Part shown: piece by piece, positions 18,716-27,727 of the stretch
Position numbering within the stretch: position 1 is the first letter of the stretch
Layout of the letters: every line of letters begins with the position of its first letter
From: Acidimicrobiales bacterium
Lineage (GTDB): Bacteria > Actinomycetota > Acidimicrobiia > Acidimicrobiales > Aldehydirespiratoraceae
NCBI GenBank assembly: GCA_040219515.1
Contig: JAVJSI010000016.1
Location: 1 to 61,389 of the forward strand
Length of the DNA: 61,389 bases
Reading direction: 5' to 3'
Translations under genes and position numbers: made by a program
The notes under the pieces: generated by a model
Databases searched by the model: none
Seen by the model: the letters and a program-made list of their open reading frames with translations, nothing else
Told to the model about the DNA's origin: nothing

Positions 18716-20413
18716 ATGGCCGAATCACAGGCCGACGACAACAAGCCCAAGATCGGCGACAGCCGACCGGCCCCCCAGGTCGGCGATAGCCGCCCCGGCG
18801 ACAACCGAGCCGCCGGCGGCGACACTCGAGCCTCTGGCGGGAGCGACGGCGACGGCGCCCCGAAGAAGCGGCGACGGCGCCGAGGCGGTCGAGGCCGCGG
18901 CCGCGGTGGACAGGGCGGTGGCGGACAGGGCGGTCAGAACAACAGCGGTCAGAACAGTGGCGGCGGCCAGAACGGTGGGGGGCAGCGTCAGGGCGGCCAG
19001 CGCGGTTCCGGCCGGAACAGCGGCGACGGTCGTGGCTCTCGTCCCACCCCGGTGGAGGCCATCATCGACGACGATGCGGTCGAACTCGACGAGAAGACGC
19101 TCGAGAGCCGCCGGGGCCGCACCCGCAACGGTCAGGCCATCGGTCGCTACATGATGTGTGTGTCGGTGGGCGACAAGGCCACCCAGATCTCCACGCTGGA
19201 GGGCCGCAAGCTCGTCGAGCACCAGGTCTCGCGGCCGGCCGACGACGTCAGCCAGATCCACGGCAACATCTACATGGGGCGCGTGCAGAACGTGCTGCCC
19301 GGTATGGAGGCGGCGTTCGTCGACATCGCCACTCCCAAGAACGCCGTGCTCTACCGCGGCGACGTGCAGTACGACCCCGACGATGTCGAGAAGGGCAGCC
19401 GCAAGCCCCAGGCCCGCATCGAGGACATCCTCAAGGCCAAGCAGATGATCCTCTGTCAGGTCACCAAGAACCCGATCGCCCACAAGGGCGCCCGCCTCAC
19501 CCAGGAGGTGTCGCTGCCGGGTCGGTTCGTCGTGCTCGTGCCCAACAGCACGACCTACGGCATCTCCAAGCGGTTGCCCGACGGCGAGCGCAAGCGGCTC
19601 CGCGCCATTCTCGACAAGGCGAAGCCCAAGCACCACGGCGTGATCGTGCGCACCGCCGCGGAAGACGTCACCTCCGAGGAGATCGAGCGCGACGTGCGCC
19701 GCCTCGTGGCCCAGTGGGACGAGATCGAGGCGCTCGCCAAGAAGACCAACGGACCGGCGCTGCTCTACCGCGAGCCCGAAGCCGCGGTGCGCATCATCCG
19801 TGAGGAGTTCACCAAGGACTTCCGGGGCGTCATCATCGACGACCGCGCGCTCTACGAGGAGATTCGCGGCTATGTCGGCAGCATCACCCCGGCCCTGGCC
19901 GATCGCGTGGAGTTCTACGACACGAACGCCGAGAAGCTGCCCCTCTTCGAGCGCCAACACATCGACGAGCAGCTCCGCAAGGCGCTCGATCGCAAGGTCT
20001 GGTTGCCGTCGGGCGGATCGCTGATCATCGAGGGCACCGAGGCGCTCACGGTGATCGACGTCAACACCGGCAAGAACGTCGGCAAGTCCTCTCTCGAGGA
20101 GACGGTCTTCCGCAACAACCTCGAAGCCGCCGAAGAAGTGGCCAACCAGCTGCGGCTGCGCGACATCGGCGGCATCATCGTGATCGACTTCGTCGACATG
20201 GAGGTGGCGAAGAACCGTGCCGAGGTGATCAAGACCTTCCGCGCCGCCCTGGCGAGGGACAAGACCCGCACCCAGGTGTTCGACATCTCCGAGCTGGGCC
20301 TCGTCGAGATGACCCGCAAACGCATCGGCGAAGGCCTGCTCGAATCGGTGTCCGACCTGTGTCCGACGTGTGACGGACGCGGCCATGTCGTGATCGACGG
20401 AATGCTCGGCTGA
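18716..20413 (+). CDS. rng: ribonuclease E/G with disordered RGG/GQN-rich N-terminus
   Basis: 565 residues. The catalytic part starts near residue 140 with an S1 domain (HGNIYMGRVQNVLPGMEAAFVDIA), then the DNase I-like site with Asp448 in VIDVNTG and Asp491 in IVIDFVDM, and the zinc-link CPTC near the C-terminus. It cleaves single-stranded RNA in mRNA decay and rRNA processing. The first ~110 residues are low complexity: an Arg run (KKRRRRR), RG repeats, then Gly/Gln/Asn repeats, suited to RNA binding or condensation. In actinobacterial RNase E the disordered arms flank the core at both ends; here only the N-terminal arm is present. AAGGA lies 10 nt before ATG 18716. Confidence 0.93.
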   Translation: MAESQADDNKPKIGDSRPAPQVGDSRPGDNRAAGGDTRASGGSDGDGAPKKRRRRRGGRGRGRGGQGGGGQGGQNNSGQNSGGGQNGGGQRQGGQRGSGRNSGDGRGSRPTPVEAIIDDDAVELDEKTLESRRGRTRNGQAIGRYMMCVSVGDKATQISTLEGRKLVEHQVSRPADDVSQIHGNIYMGRVQNVLPGMEAAFVDIATPKNAVLYRGDVQYDPDDVEKGSRKPQARIEDILKAKQMILCQVTKNPIAHKGARLTQEVSLPGRFVVLVPNSTTYGISKRLPDGERKRLRAILDKAKPKHHGVIVRTAAEDVTSEEIERDVRRLVAQWDEIEALAKKTNGPALLYREPEAAVRIIREEFTKDFRGVIIDDRALYEEIRGYVGSITPALADRVEFYDTNAEKLPLFERQHIDEQLRKALDRKVWLPSGGSLIIEGTEALTVIDVNTGKNVGKSSLEETVFRNNLEAAEEVANQLRLRDIGGIIVIDFVDMEVAKNRAEVIKTFRAALARDKTRTQVFDISELGLVEMTRKRIGEGLLESVSDLCPTCDGRGHVVIDGMLG

Positions 20414-20418
20414 ACCGC

Positions 20419-20424
20419 TAAAGT
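20419..20424 (+). promoter_or_regulatory. -10 element of rplU-rpmA
   Basis: TAAAGT, 9 nt before the rplU ATG and 5 nt after the RNase E/G stop. A near-leaderless transcript for the two ribosomal protein genes is expected. Confidence 0.5.
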
Positions 20425-20433
20425 TGTCCGCCT

Positions 20434-20742
20434 ATGTACGCAGTAGTCAAGACCGGCGGTAAGCAGTACCGCGTCGAAGAGGGCCAGACCCTCGACGTCG
20501 AGCGCCTGGGCGAGCCCGGCACCGACGTCGCACTCGACCCTGTCCTGCTTGTCGATGGCGATACCGTCCTCGCCACCCCCGCACAGCTGAAGGGCGCCAC
20601 GGTGTCCGCCACGGTGCTCGAGGAAGTGAAGGGCCCGAAGATCAACGGGTTCGTCTACAAGAACAAGTCGAACAACCGGAAGCGCTACGGCCATCGTCAG
20701 ACGTTGGCCCGTATCGAGATCACCGGCATCAAGAAGGGCTGA
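20434..20742 (+). CDS. rplU: 50S ribosomal protein L21
   Basis: 102 residues, complete. Begins MYAVVKTGGKQYRVEEGQ and ends with the L21 signature KNKSNNRKRYGHRQTLARIEI. It binds 23S rRNA in the large subunit. rpmA follows after 3 nt, the usual L21-L27 pair. Confidence 0.98.
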   Translation: MYAVVKTGGKQYRVEEGQTLDVERLGEPGTDVALDPVLLVDGDTVLATPAQLKGATVSATVLEEVKGPKINGFVYKNKSNNRKRYGHRQTLARIEITGIKKG

Positions 20743-20745
20743 CCC

Positions 20746-20997
20746 ATGTCGAAGACAAAAGGCGGCGGGTCGACCCGCAATGGCCGTGACTCCAACGCCC
20801 AGCGCCTCGGTGTGAAGGTCTACGACGGCGGCCAGGTGCTCGCCGGCGCGATCATCGTCCGCCAGCGCGGCACCAAGATCCACCCGGGCGAGAACGTCAT
20901 GCGGGGCGGCGACGACACACTGTTCGCCACCGCCGACGGCAAGGTGAAGTTCGGGCAGCGGCGCGGCCGCAAGCTCGTCGACATCATCCCCGGGTAG
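20746..20997 (+). CDS. rpmA: 50S ribosomal protein L27
   Basis: 83 residues. Begins [42 protein letters not shown], the L27 signature, and ends in a basic GQRRGRKLV segment. There is no cleavable N-terminal extension of the Firmicutes type. Second gene of the rplU-rpmA pair, ended by the hairpin at 21019. Confidence 0.98.
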   Translation: MSKTKGGGSTRNGRDSNAQRLGVKVYDGGQVLAGAIIVRQRGTKIHPGENVMRGGDDTLFATADGKVKFGQRRGRKLVDIIPG

Positions 20998-21018
20998 CGG
21001 CAACGATCCGCGTTGCTT

Positions 21019-21037
21019 GGAGTTGCTTCGCAACTCC
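21019..21037. terminator. hairpin terminator between convergent rpmA and dgt
   Basis: GGAGTTGC pairs perfectly with GCAACTCC across a TTC loop (8-bp stem). It lies 21 nt after the rpmA stop and just beyond the dgt stop, so it can serve both strands. Confidence 0.65.
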
Positions 21038-21045
21038 CGGCGCCA

Positions 21046-22167
21046 TCAGTCGATGCCGCGAGGAAGTGCGTCGGGCGACATGCCCAACCATTCGCCGGCC
21101 GCTCGCCGTGCGTAGCGGTCGGTCATTCCGGCGACCCATTCGACCGAGGCTCTCCACACGCCTTCCTCCGAGTCATCGGAGAGGAGGCGGGCGGGGAGCC
21201 TCGTCGCGTCGGCCGCGAGGTGCTCGACCAGGCCCTGGAGCATGTCGACGACGCGAGCGGCCTGTTCTCGTGACTCCGGGCGCAGGTAGATCCGCTCGTA
21301 GTTGAAACGTCGGAACGCGGCGAGCGCTTCGGCGTGATCGGCGGTCATGGCGATGCGTCCGGTCTGCTCGGTGGCGTCGATCATCGCCCCGATGAACGCG
21401 GCCAGCTGCGTGCGACGGCTGGTCCCGCATCGGGCAACAACGAGCTCGTCGAGCTCGTCAGCCCGGATGACCCCGGCGGTGGCCGCGTCCTCGAAGTCGT
21501 GGCAGACATAAGCGATCCGGTCGGCCCAGCTCACCACCTCGGCTTCCGGCGTGGCCGGCGCCGGGCGTGACCACGAGTGGTTGCGGATGCCGTCGAGGGT
21601 TTCGCGACAGAGGTTGAGCGGGGCCAGGGTGACGTCGGCTCCCCACACGGCGTGATCGAAGCCACTCGCCAGATACGGCGCCAGCGCGTCCTCGCTGGCA
21701 TGGCCACCCGGACCGTGCCCGCAGTCGTGGCCGAGAGCGATCGCCTCGGTGAGGGGAACATTGAGCCCCAGTGCGCGGCTGACGCTGCGGGCGACCTGGG
21801 CGACCTCGAGGGCGTGGGTGAGGCGAGTGCGTTGGTGGTCGTCGGGGAAGACGAACACCTGCGTTTTGCCGGCCAGCCGCCGAAAGGCCGTGGCGTGCAG
21901 GATGCGGTCGCGGTCGCGCTCGAAGCAGGTGCGGGTGCGGTCCGGCGATTCCTCGATCGCCCGGTTGCCGGCGCCGTGGCTTCGCGTGGCTCCGACCCGC
22001 ATCGCATTGTCCTCCCGGGCTTCGCGTGCCGCTCGGTCGAGGCCGTCGCCGGGTTCGACGGCGGCATGTGAGTCGGCGTGGGCGACCTCGACCCCGGCGG
22101 CGCCGTGGCCGTGCATCGTCGATCCCCACTCGCGCTCGCGCTCGGTCAATCCGTCGGTCGAGGCCAT
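21046..22167 (-). CDS. dgt: deoxyguanosinetriphosphate triphosphohydrolase-like HD protein
   Basis: 373 residues. The HD metal-binding residues are visible: TRLTHALEVAQVARS and ALGHDCGHGPGGHASEDAL (HD pair and following histidines), then SWADRIAYVCHDFED with the last metal Asp. It hydrolyses dNTPs to nucleosides and triphosphate, controlling dNTP pools. RDRDRILHATAFRRLAGKTQVF is the conserved N-terminal block. The ATG at 22167 is chosen over the in-frame TTG before it because TAGGCT lies 6 nt upstream. Divergent from the TadE operon. The N-terminal ~70 residues are longer than in many homologues. Confidence 0.9.
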   Translation of the reverse strand: MASTDGLTEREREWGSTMHGHGAAGVEVAHADSHAAVEPGDGLDRAAREAREDNAMRVGATRSHGAGNRAIEESPDRTRTCFERDRDRILHATAFRRLAGKTQVFVFPDDHQRTRLTHALEVAQVARSVSRALGLNVPLTEAIALGHDCGHGPGGHASEDALAPYLASGFDHAVWGADVTLAPLNLCRETLDGIRNHSWSRPAPATPEAEVVSWADRIAYVCHDFEDAATAGVIRADELDELVVARCGTSRRTQLAAFIGAMIDATEQTGRIAMTADHAEALAAFRRFNYERIYLRPESREQAARVVDMLQGLVEHLAADATRLPARLLSDDSEEGVWRASVEWVAGMTDRYARRAAGEWLGMSPDALPRGID

Positions 22168-22173
22168 CAACCG

Positions 22174-22179
22174 AGCCTA
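22174..22179 (-). promoter_or_regulatory. -10 element of dgt
   Basis: TAGGCT on the minus strand, 6 nt before the dgt ATG; leaderless geometry. Confidence 0.55.
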
Positions 22180-22255
22180 CGCGGGAGCGAACCTGGGCCC
22201 GACGACCCAGGTAGCCCTACCCAGAGGCCGAAGAATCCGTCCACATGACTCATGC

Positions 22256-22277
22256 CCTTCGGAATGTGTGCCGAAGG
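22256..22277 (+). promoter_or_regulatory. hairpin in the leader of the TadE operon
   Basis: CCTTCGG (22256-22262) pairs with CCGAAGG (22271-22277) across an 8-nt loop, about 50 nt before the first tadE start. A second stem, CCTGGG/CCCAGG, lies further upstream around 22190-22211. No -10 is obvious. The role (mRNA leader structure or protein site) is unknown. Confidence 0.35.
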
Positions 22278-22328
22278 AGAATGGAACAGGACCTCTGCGC
22301 TCTCGCGCGGGGGCCACGGAGGAGCCCA

Positions 22329-22913
22329 GTGAGCATGCGACGGTGCAAGGGAGAACGAGGGGCGACGCTTGTCGAGTCCGCGATCATCACGCCTGTCCTG
22401 ATGCTCTTCCTCTTCGGCATCTTCGAGTTCGGATTCGCCTTTCGTGACTATCTGACGGTGGCCAACGCCGCTCGAGACGGCGCCCGTGAGGTCAGCGTCG
22501 CAGGCAATGCCGGCGATGCGGACTATCGGATGTTGCGGGCGATCGCGCGGGCCTCCGCATCCTTGCCCGACGACGCCATCGAACAGATCATCGTGTTCAA
22601 GGCGACCGGGCCCGGTGACACTCCCGACCCGTCGTGCCTTGGCGGTTCCCAGACCGATCTGTGCAACGTCTACACCGCCAGTGATTTCACCCGGGCCGCC
22701 GATGAGTTCGGCTGTAACGGCGCCTCGACCGTGACGCCGAACGCGCCCGACGACGCGTGGTGTCCGACGGACCGGGAGGTCTCCGTCGGCACGGGCCTGG
22801 ACTATGTCGGTGTGTGGATCACGACGACCCACACGTACATCACCGGGCTGTTCGGATCGTCGATCGACCTCGACGATCAACTCATTCTCAAAGTGGAGCC
22901 TCAGGACCAATGA
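22329..22913 (+). CDS. TadE-like pseudopilin (first copy)
   Basis: 194 residues. The leader KGERG is followed by ATLVESAIITPVLMLFLFGIFEFGFAF, the TadE prepilin signature with Glu at +5 and a single hydrophobic helix. The exported C-terminal part has several Cys residues and ends in a VGVWITTTHTYITGLFG ... ILKVEPQ motif that recurs in the next gene. GTG 22329 is chosen since GGAGG lies 6 nt upstream; ATG 22335 is also possible. TadE proteins are minor components of the type IVc (Tad/Flp) pilus. It overlaps the second tadE by ATGA. Confidence 0.82.
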   Translation: MSMRRCKGERGATLVESAIITPVLMLFLFGIFEFGFAFRDYLTVANAARDGAREVSVAGNAGDADYRMLRAIARASASLPDDAIEQIIVFKATGPGDTPDPSCLGGSQTDLCNVYTASDFTRAADEFGCNGASTVTPNAPDDAWCPTDREVSVGTGLDYVGVWITTTHTYITGLFGSSIDLDDQLILKVEPQDQ

Positions 22914-23560
22914 TCAACCGCTGCCGTCGTCTGTTCCGGGGATCGCTCACCGAGCGGCGCGCTCGCGGTGAACGCGGTGTGGCGATGGTCGAGATGGCCA
23001 TCGTGGCACCACTTCTCGCCCTGATCCTCGGCGGCATCGTGGAGTACGGGATGCTGTGGCGTGACGACCTGACCGCATCGGCGTCGACCCGTGCCGCGGC
23101 CCGTGTGGCATCCAACCTCGGCGACGATCACCTCGCCGACTACGAAGCGTTGCTCGCCCTGGACGCCGGCATGTCGGGTCTCAACAATCTCAACATCGAA
23201 GGGGTGCTCATCTACGAGGCGTCGGCGGCCGACGGCGAGCCCCATTCGAGCTGTTTCGATGCGGCCGGTGACCCGATTCCGCGACCCGGGCGCTGCAACT
23301 ACTACAGCGCCGCCCAGCTCGACGCGATCTCCGGTATCAGCTGCAAGCCCTCCGCCTGCGCTGAGTTCCCCGACGACGCAACTTGCGCGAGCGGTTGGGC
23401 GACCAATTTCTGTCCACAGAGTCGCAGCAACAGCCAGGGGGCCGGCACGACTGTCGTGGGTGTCTGGATACGAATACAACGCGACTTCATCACCGGACTG
23501 ATTCCCGGTGACGGGGTGACGATCACCGACCGAACGGTCATGAGAGTGGAGCCACGATGA
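22910..23560 (+). CDS. TadE-like pseudopilin (second copy)
   Basis: 216 residues. Leader ARGERG, then VAMVEMAIVAPLLALILGGIVEYGMLW with Glu at +5. The C-terminal region has about eight Cys residues, suggesting disulphides outside the cell, and ends in VVGVWIRIQRDFITGL ... VMRVEPR, closely parallel to the first TadE. The two probably arose by duplication and may form a heteromeric complex. It overlaps both neighbours by ATGA, so the three genes are translated together. Confidence 0.82.
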   Translation: MINRCRRLFRGSLTERRARGERGVAMVEMAIVAPLLALILGGIVEYGMLWRDDLTASASTRAAARVASNLGDDHLADYEALLALDAGMSGLNNLNIEGVLIYEASAADGEPHSSCFDAAGDPIPRPGRCNYYSAAQLDAISGISCKPSACAEFPDDATCASGWATNFCPQSRSNSQGAGTTVVGVWIRIQRDFITGLIPGDGVTITDRTVMRVEPR

Positions 23561-25320
23561 ACCGTCACGCCCGCATCGCCGACGCCGCTCGTAGCGCCCG
23601 GGTCGCCAGGAAGGACTTCGGCTACGCCGCGGTCCTCACCGCACTGGTTCTCGTTCCGCTCATGGGATTCGCCGGTTTCGCCATCGACGTCGGTGCGTGG
23701 TACTCCCGGGCCTCGTCGTTGCAACGCGCGGCTGATGCTGCGTCGCTCGCCGGCGTCGTCTGGCAGCCCGACTTCACCCAGGCACAGGCCGAGGCGCGCG
23801 CCGCGGCGTCGCGCAACGGCTTCACCCACGGCGTGGACGGGGTGACCGTCGAGGTGTTCAACACCGGTACGAACCAGTTGTCGGTGCGCATCACCGACAC
23901 CGACGCGGATCTCTACTTCGCCGGCTTGTTCGTTGACAACGTGTCCATCGGGCGCCTGTCCACCTCCGAATACGTCAAGAGTGTGCCGATGGGCAGCCCC
24001 GAGAACTTCCTGGGCAACGATCCCATCGAAGGTGACAGTCCCAACCTGTGGCTGGCGACGTTCGGCCCGCAGACGACGAAGCAATCAGGTGATCGGTATC
24101 ACACCGAAGTGTGCGGCAGCTCGATCTTCTGCTCCGGCAACGTGAACGACGAGTACGCACCCGACGGCTACTACTTCACGGTGTCGGTCGATGCGGTACA
24201 GGCGGCACCGCTGAATTTCGAGATGTTCGACCCCGTGCACCACGACTACGAGGATCTCTGCAGCGTGGGCTACCTCTTCAACGACGGGACCGTCGCAGCG
24301 GAGCCCTGGTACACGGCCAACACCAGCGGTCTCGCGGACTATCCGGAGGAGCGCTACGAACGTGGCGGGGCGGGAAATCCCGGCGGTGCCGCATGGTGCC
24401 CGGGTGACAACGGTCTGAGCGGCAACTTCGAGATGACCGTCATCGTGCGGGGACCCGATGGCACACCCTTCGACAACACCGACAATCCGGTCGTGTGCTG
24501 GACCCGTTGGGGCAACGACGAGCCTTCCAATCGAGCGGAGTTCGTGAACGACCTGCTCGACGACGCCGGACGCCAGCCGGTTGCCTCGTCCGGTCCCGCA
24601 CCTGCGGCAGCGAGCATCGCTTTCCGGGACTACTTCCGTGAGTGGGCAAATCTCTGCACGATCAACAGCCCGATCGTGGGCGACTACGTGGTGCAGATCC
24701 GGACCAACGCCGACAGCACCAACCCGAGTCTCCGCGACCCCTCGATCAACACAGGGGGGCGCAACCGCTTCAGTCTCAAGGCCGGCTTCGGTTCGTCGTC
24801 GAACGCCTCCTACGGCAGTGGTGTGTCCATCTCGGCCGACGGCCGCCTGCCGATGTTCGTGAACGTGCCCCCGGGCGCACCGTCGACCTGCTCAGGCAGC
24901 CCGACCTGCTTCTACATCGCTCGGGTACTGCCGGAATGGGCTGGTCAGAAGCTCAGCCTCGATGTGTTCGACCTCACCGACGGCTCGGACATCACCGTGG
25001 CCTTCGTGCCCCCGTCCGACTCCGGTCTCGGGTCGTTCGGCAGCTGTGACTTCATCTTCTACTCTCGCACCGGAGCTACCGTCGACCTCAACGACTCGAA
25101 CTGCGCGGCCAGTCACACGAACAACACTCAGCTCCGGAACGGCGGAAGCAATGGCGACTCGATCACCGCGGTGATCGACATCCCCGTCGGCTACACGTGC
25201 AACGACGCCAGTCCGTTCGGCTGCTGGGTCACCGCGGAGTTGTCCTTCACCGGCACTCCATCGGACACGACGACCTGGTCGGCCGAGGTCACCGGCGATC
25301 CGATTCGCCTCATCGAGTAG
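23557..25320 (+). CDS. TadG-like protein with large exported domain
   Basis: 587 residues. The N-terminus has a hydrophobic helix (about 24-46) followed by QRAADAASLAG, the hallmark of the TadG/Flp-assembly N-terminal domain. Unlike the TadE copies it lacks Glu at +5 (GYAAVLTAL). The remaining ~530 residues look extracellular: rich in Asp, Ser, Asn and paired Cys, with beta-type patterns and no recognised von Willebrand motif. It probably caps or anchors the pilus. Third gene of an overlapping operon. No TadA ATPase, TadB/C, RcpA or prepilin peptidase gene is in the window. Confidence 0.7.
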   Translation: MNRHARIADAARSARVARKDFGYAAVLTALVLVPLMGFAGFAIDVGAWYSRASSLQRAADAASLAGVVWQPDFTQAQAEARAAASRNGFTHGVDGVTVEVFNTGTNQLSVRITDTDADLYFAGLFVDNVSIGRLSTSEYVKSVPMGSPENFLGNDPIEGDSPNLWLATFGPQTTKQSGDRYHTEVCGSSIFCSGNVNDEYAPDGYYFTVSVDAVQAAPLNFEMFDPVHHDYEDLCSVGYLFNDGTVAAEPWYTANTSGLADYPEERYERGGAGNPGGAAWCPGDNGLSGNFEMTVIVRGPDGTPFDNTDNPVVCWTRWGNDEPSNRAEFVNDLLDDAGRQPVASSGPAPAAASIAFRDYFREWANLCTINSPIVGDYVVQIRTNADSTNPSLRDPSINTGGRNRFSLKAGFGSSSNASYGSGVSISADGRLPMFVNVPPGAPSTCSGSPTCFYIARVLPEWAGQKLSLDVFDLTDGSDITVAFVPPSDSGLGSFGSCDFIFYSRTGATVDLNDSNCAASHTNNTQLRNGGSNGDSITAVIDIPVGYTCNDASPFGCWVTAELSFTGTPSDTTTWSAEVTGDPIRLIE

Positions 25321-25358
25321 GCGGCGCCGAAGAGCCAGGGCCGGGCGGTTCCACCCCC

Positions 25359-25364
25359 TAGCCT
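25359..25364 (+). promoter_or_regulatory. -10 element of obg
   Basis: TAGCCT, 6 nt before GTG 25371; leaderless geometry with a GTG start. Confidence 0.55.
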
Positions 25365-25370
25365 TGCGGT

Positions 25371-26609
25371 GTGTCCTCGTTCGTCGATGAGTGCAACATC
25401 AATGTGCAGGCCGGTGACGGTGGCGCGGGCTGCGTCGCCTTCCGGCGCGAGGCCCACGTCGCGAAGGGCGGTCCCGATGGCGGCGACGGCGGCGACGGCG
25501 GCTCCATCTGGTTCGTGGCCGATCGCAACGTCGCCTCGCTGCTCGCCTTCCGCGATCACCCGCATCGCAAGGGCGAGAGTGGCAAACACGGCAGTGGTCA
25601 GAACCGGCACGGCCACCGCGGCAAGGATCTCGAGGTCGCGGTGCCGGTCGGCACGGTCGTACTCGACCACGACACCCGCGAACCGCTCGCCGATCTGACG
25701 AACCACGGCGACCGCTGGATGGCGGCCAAGGCCGGCGAGGGCGGCCGGGGCAACGCCCGCTTCCTGTCCAACAAGCGCCGGGCGCCGTCGTTCGCCGAAC
25801 AGGGCGAACACGGTCAGGAACGCTGGCTTCGGCTCGAGCTGAAGCTGCTGGCCGATGTCGCCATCGTCGGGTTTCCCAACGTGGGCAAGTCCACGCTGAT
25901 CAGCCGTCTCTCGGCGGCCAAGCCGAAGATCGCCGACTATCCGTTCACCACCCTCGAACCGAATCTCGGCGTGGTTCGCACCGACGACGGCTTCGAGATG
26001 GTGCTGGCCGACATCCCGGGGCTCATCGAGGGCGCCAGCGACGGCAAAGGCCTGGGCCATCAGTTCCTCCGCCACGTCGAGCGGGCGCGGGCACTGCTGC
26101 TGCTGCTCGACCTCGCGCCCTACGACGGCGTCACGCCGGAGGAGCAGGAACGCGTGTTGCTCGCCGAGCTCGGCAACTATCGGCCCGACCTGCTCGAGCG
26201 GCCCCGCCTCGTCGTGGGGAGCCGGGCCGACATGGCGCCCGACCACGACTTCGACGGGTTCACGGTGAGCGCCATGACGGGGGACGGGCTGGCCCGGCTC
26301 GTCGGCGATCTCGTTGCGATGGTCGCCGACGCTCGCGAGAACGAACCGCTGGTGGAGGCGACCACCATCCACCATCCGGTGTCGAGCGAGATCGAGATCA
26401 CCCGCCACGACGACGCGTCGTGGGAGGTGCTCGGGCGTGCCGCCCAGAGAGCCGTGGCGCTGAGCGACCTGACCGACGAACAGGCGCTCGAGTTCGCCCA
26501 GCACCGCCTGCAACAGCTGGGCGTCAACCGGGCCCTCGCGCGCGCCGGCGTGGCCGTGGGCGACGAGGTTCGCATCGGCGACTTCGCGTTCGAGTACGAA
26601 GAGGACTGA
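25371..26609 (+). CDS. obg: Obg/CgtA GTPase (50S assembly and stress)
   Basis: 412 residues, three domains. The glycine-rich Obg fold is N-terminal (GDGGAGCVAFRRE and GGPDGGDGGDGG). The G domain has G1 GFPNVGKST (167-175), the switch/G3 DIPGLIEGA, and the SRAD motif. The C-terminal OCT domain, typical of high-GC Gram-positives, ends near VGDEVRIGDFAFEYEED. It binds the large subunit and links assembly to GTP/ppGpp. The GTG start is fixed by the adjacent -10. Classical rplU-rpmA-obg-proB order, interrupted by dgt and the tad genes. Confidence 0.96.
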   Translation: MSSFVDECNINVQAGDGGAGCVAFRREAHVAKGGPDGGDGGDGGSIWFVADRNVASLLAFRDHPHRKGESGKHGSGQNRHGHRGKDLEVAVPVGTVVLDHDTREPLADLTNHGDRWMAAKAGEGGRGNARFLSNKRRAPSFAEQGEHGQERWLRLELKLLADVAIVGFPNVGKSTLISRLSAAKPKIADYPFTTLEPNLGVVRTDDGFEMVLADIPGLIEGASDGKGLGHQFLRHVERARALLLLLDLAPYDGVTPEEQERVLLAELGNYRPDLLERPRLVVGSRADMAPDHDFDGFTVSAMTGDGLARLVGDLVAMVADARENEPLVEATTIHHPVSSEIEITRHDDASWEVLGRAAQRAVALSDLTDEQALEFAQHRLQQLGVNRALARAGVAVGDEVRIGDFAFEYEED

Positions 26610-26616
26610 CCCGCTG

Positions 26617-27720
26617 ATGACAACCCGCACCATCGTCGTGAAGGTCGGCACCTCGTCGATCACCGACGCCAACGGAGAGATCGCAGTAGCGGCAATCGAG
26701 AAGCTCTGCGCCGAGCTGGCTGCGGTGCGGGCCCAGGGCCATCAGGTGGTGCTCGTCACCTCGGGCGCCATCGCGGCGGGACTGCCCGAGATCGGCATGG
26801 GCGGCGCGCGTCGGCCCACCGACACGATCACGTTGCAGGCGGTGGCCACGATCGGGCAGAGCGCGCTGATGGCGGTGTATCGGCAGGTTCTCGGCACCCA
26901 CGGCCTGATTGCCGGCCAGGTGCTGCTGGTGCCGTTCGACTTCATCCAGCGCACGCAGTACGTGCACGCCGGGCAGACACTGCGACGTCTGCTCGAACTC
27001 GGCGTGATCCCGATCGTCAACGAGAACGACGCGATCGCCGACGACGAGGTCCGCTGGGGCGACAACGACCGCATCGCGGCCCTGGTGGCCAATCTCGTCG
27101 ACGCCGATCAGCTGATCCTGCTCACCGACATCGCCGGCCTCCACACCGCCGACCCGCGGGTCGACGCCGACGCGTCACTCATCGAGGAGATCATCGAGAT
27201 CGACCACCAGACCGAGGAGCTCGCCGGCGGTTCCGGCACCGCGCGGGGGAGTGGGGGAATGGCATCGAAGATCACCGCCGCGAAGATCGCGGCCTGGTCG
27301 GGCGTGTCCACCGTCATCGCCAACGCGAGCCGCCCCGGTGTGGTCGTCGACGCCGTCGCCGGAGTGGCCGGAGTCGGCACGGTGATCCACGCGCGACCGA
27401 CCCGATTGCCGGCCCGCAAGCTGTGGATCGCGTTCTCCGTCGTGGCCCGGGGCTCGATCGTGGTCGATCCCGGCGCGCGGCGAGCCCTCGAACGGGGCAA
27501 GTCGCTGCTGGCGGCCGGCGTCCGGGACATCGTCGGTGACTTCGATGCCGGCTCGCCCGTCGAGGTGATCGACACCGACGGGGAGATCTTCGCCAAGGGA
27601 CTCGCTCGTCACACGGCGAGCGAGCTACGGGCGGCCGCCGGTCAGCGCAGCGACGAACTCCCCGACGGTGCGCCCCACATCGTCGTGCACGCCGACGACC
27701 TGGTGACCCTGCCCCACTGA
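26617..27720 (+). CDS. proB: glutamate 5-kinase
   Basis: 367 residues. Amino-acid kinase domain (TIVVKVGTSSIT at the start, VVLVTSGAIAAG, IVNENDAIADDEVRWGDND) followed by a C-terminal PUA domain from about residue 275. It phosphorylates glutamate, the first step of proline synthesis; proline feedback is expected. It starts 7 nt after obg, so it is probably co-transcribed. proA is 3.2 kb away, beyond three genes on the other strand. Confidence 0.96.
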   Translation: MTTRTIVVKVGTSSITDANGEIAVAAIEKLCAELAAVRAQGHQVVLVTSGAIAAGLPEIGMGGARRPTDTITLQAVATIGQSALMAVYRQVLGTHGLIAGQVLLVPFDFIQRTQYVHAGQTLRRLLELGVIPIVNENDAIADDEVRWGDNDRIAALVANLVDADQLILLTDIAGLHTADPRVDADASLIEEIIEIDHQTEELAGGSGTARGSGGMASKITAAKIAAWSGVSTVIANASRPGVVVDAVAGVAGVGTVIHARPTRLPARKLWIAFSVVARGSIVVDPGARRALERGKSLLAAGVRDIVGDFDAGSPVEVIDTDGEIFAKGLARHTASELRAAAGQRSDELPDGAPHIVVHADDLVTLPH

Positions 27721-27727
27721 GGGGCGA

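Noticed and set aside
15892-20386. Long minus-strand frames opposite the radical SAM gene and RNase E/G
   Set aside because: Shadows of confidently identified plus-strand genes; no motif, ribosome binding site or promoter.
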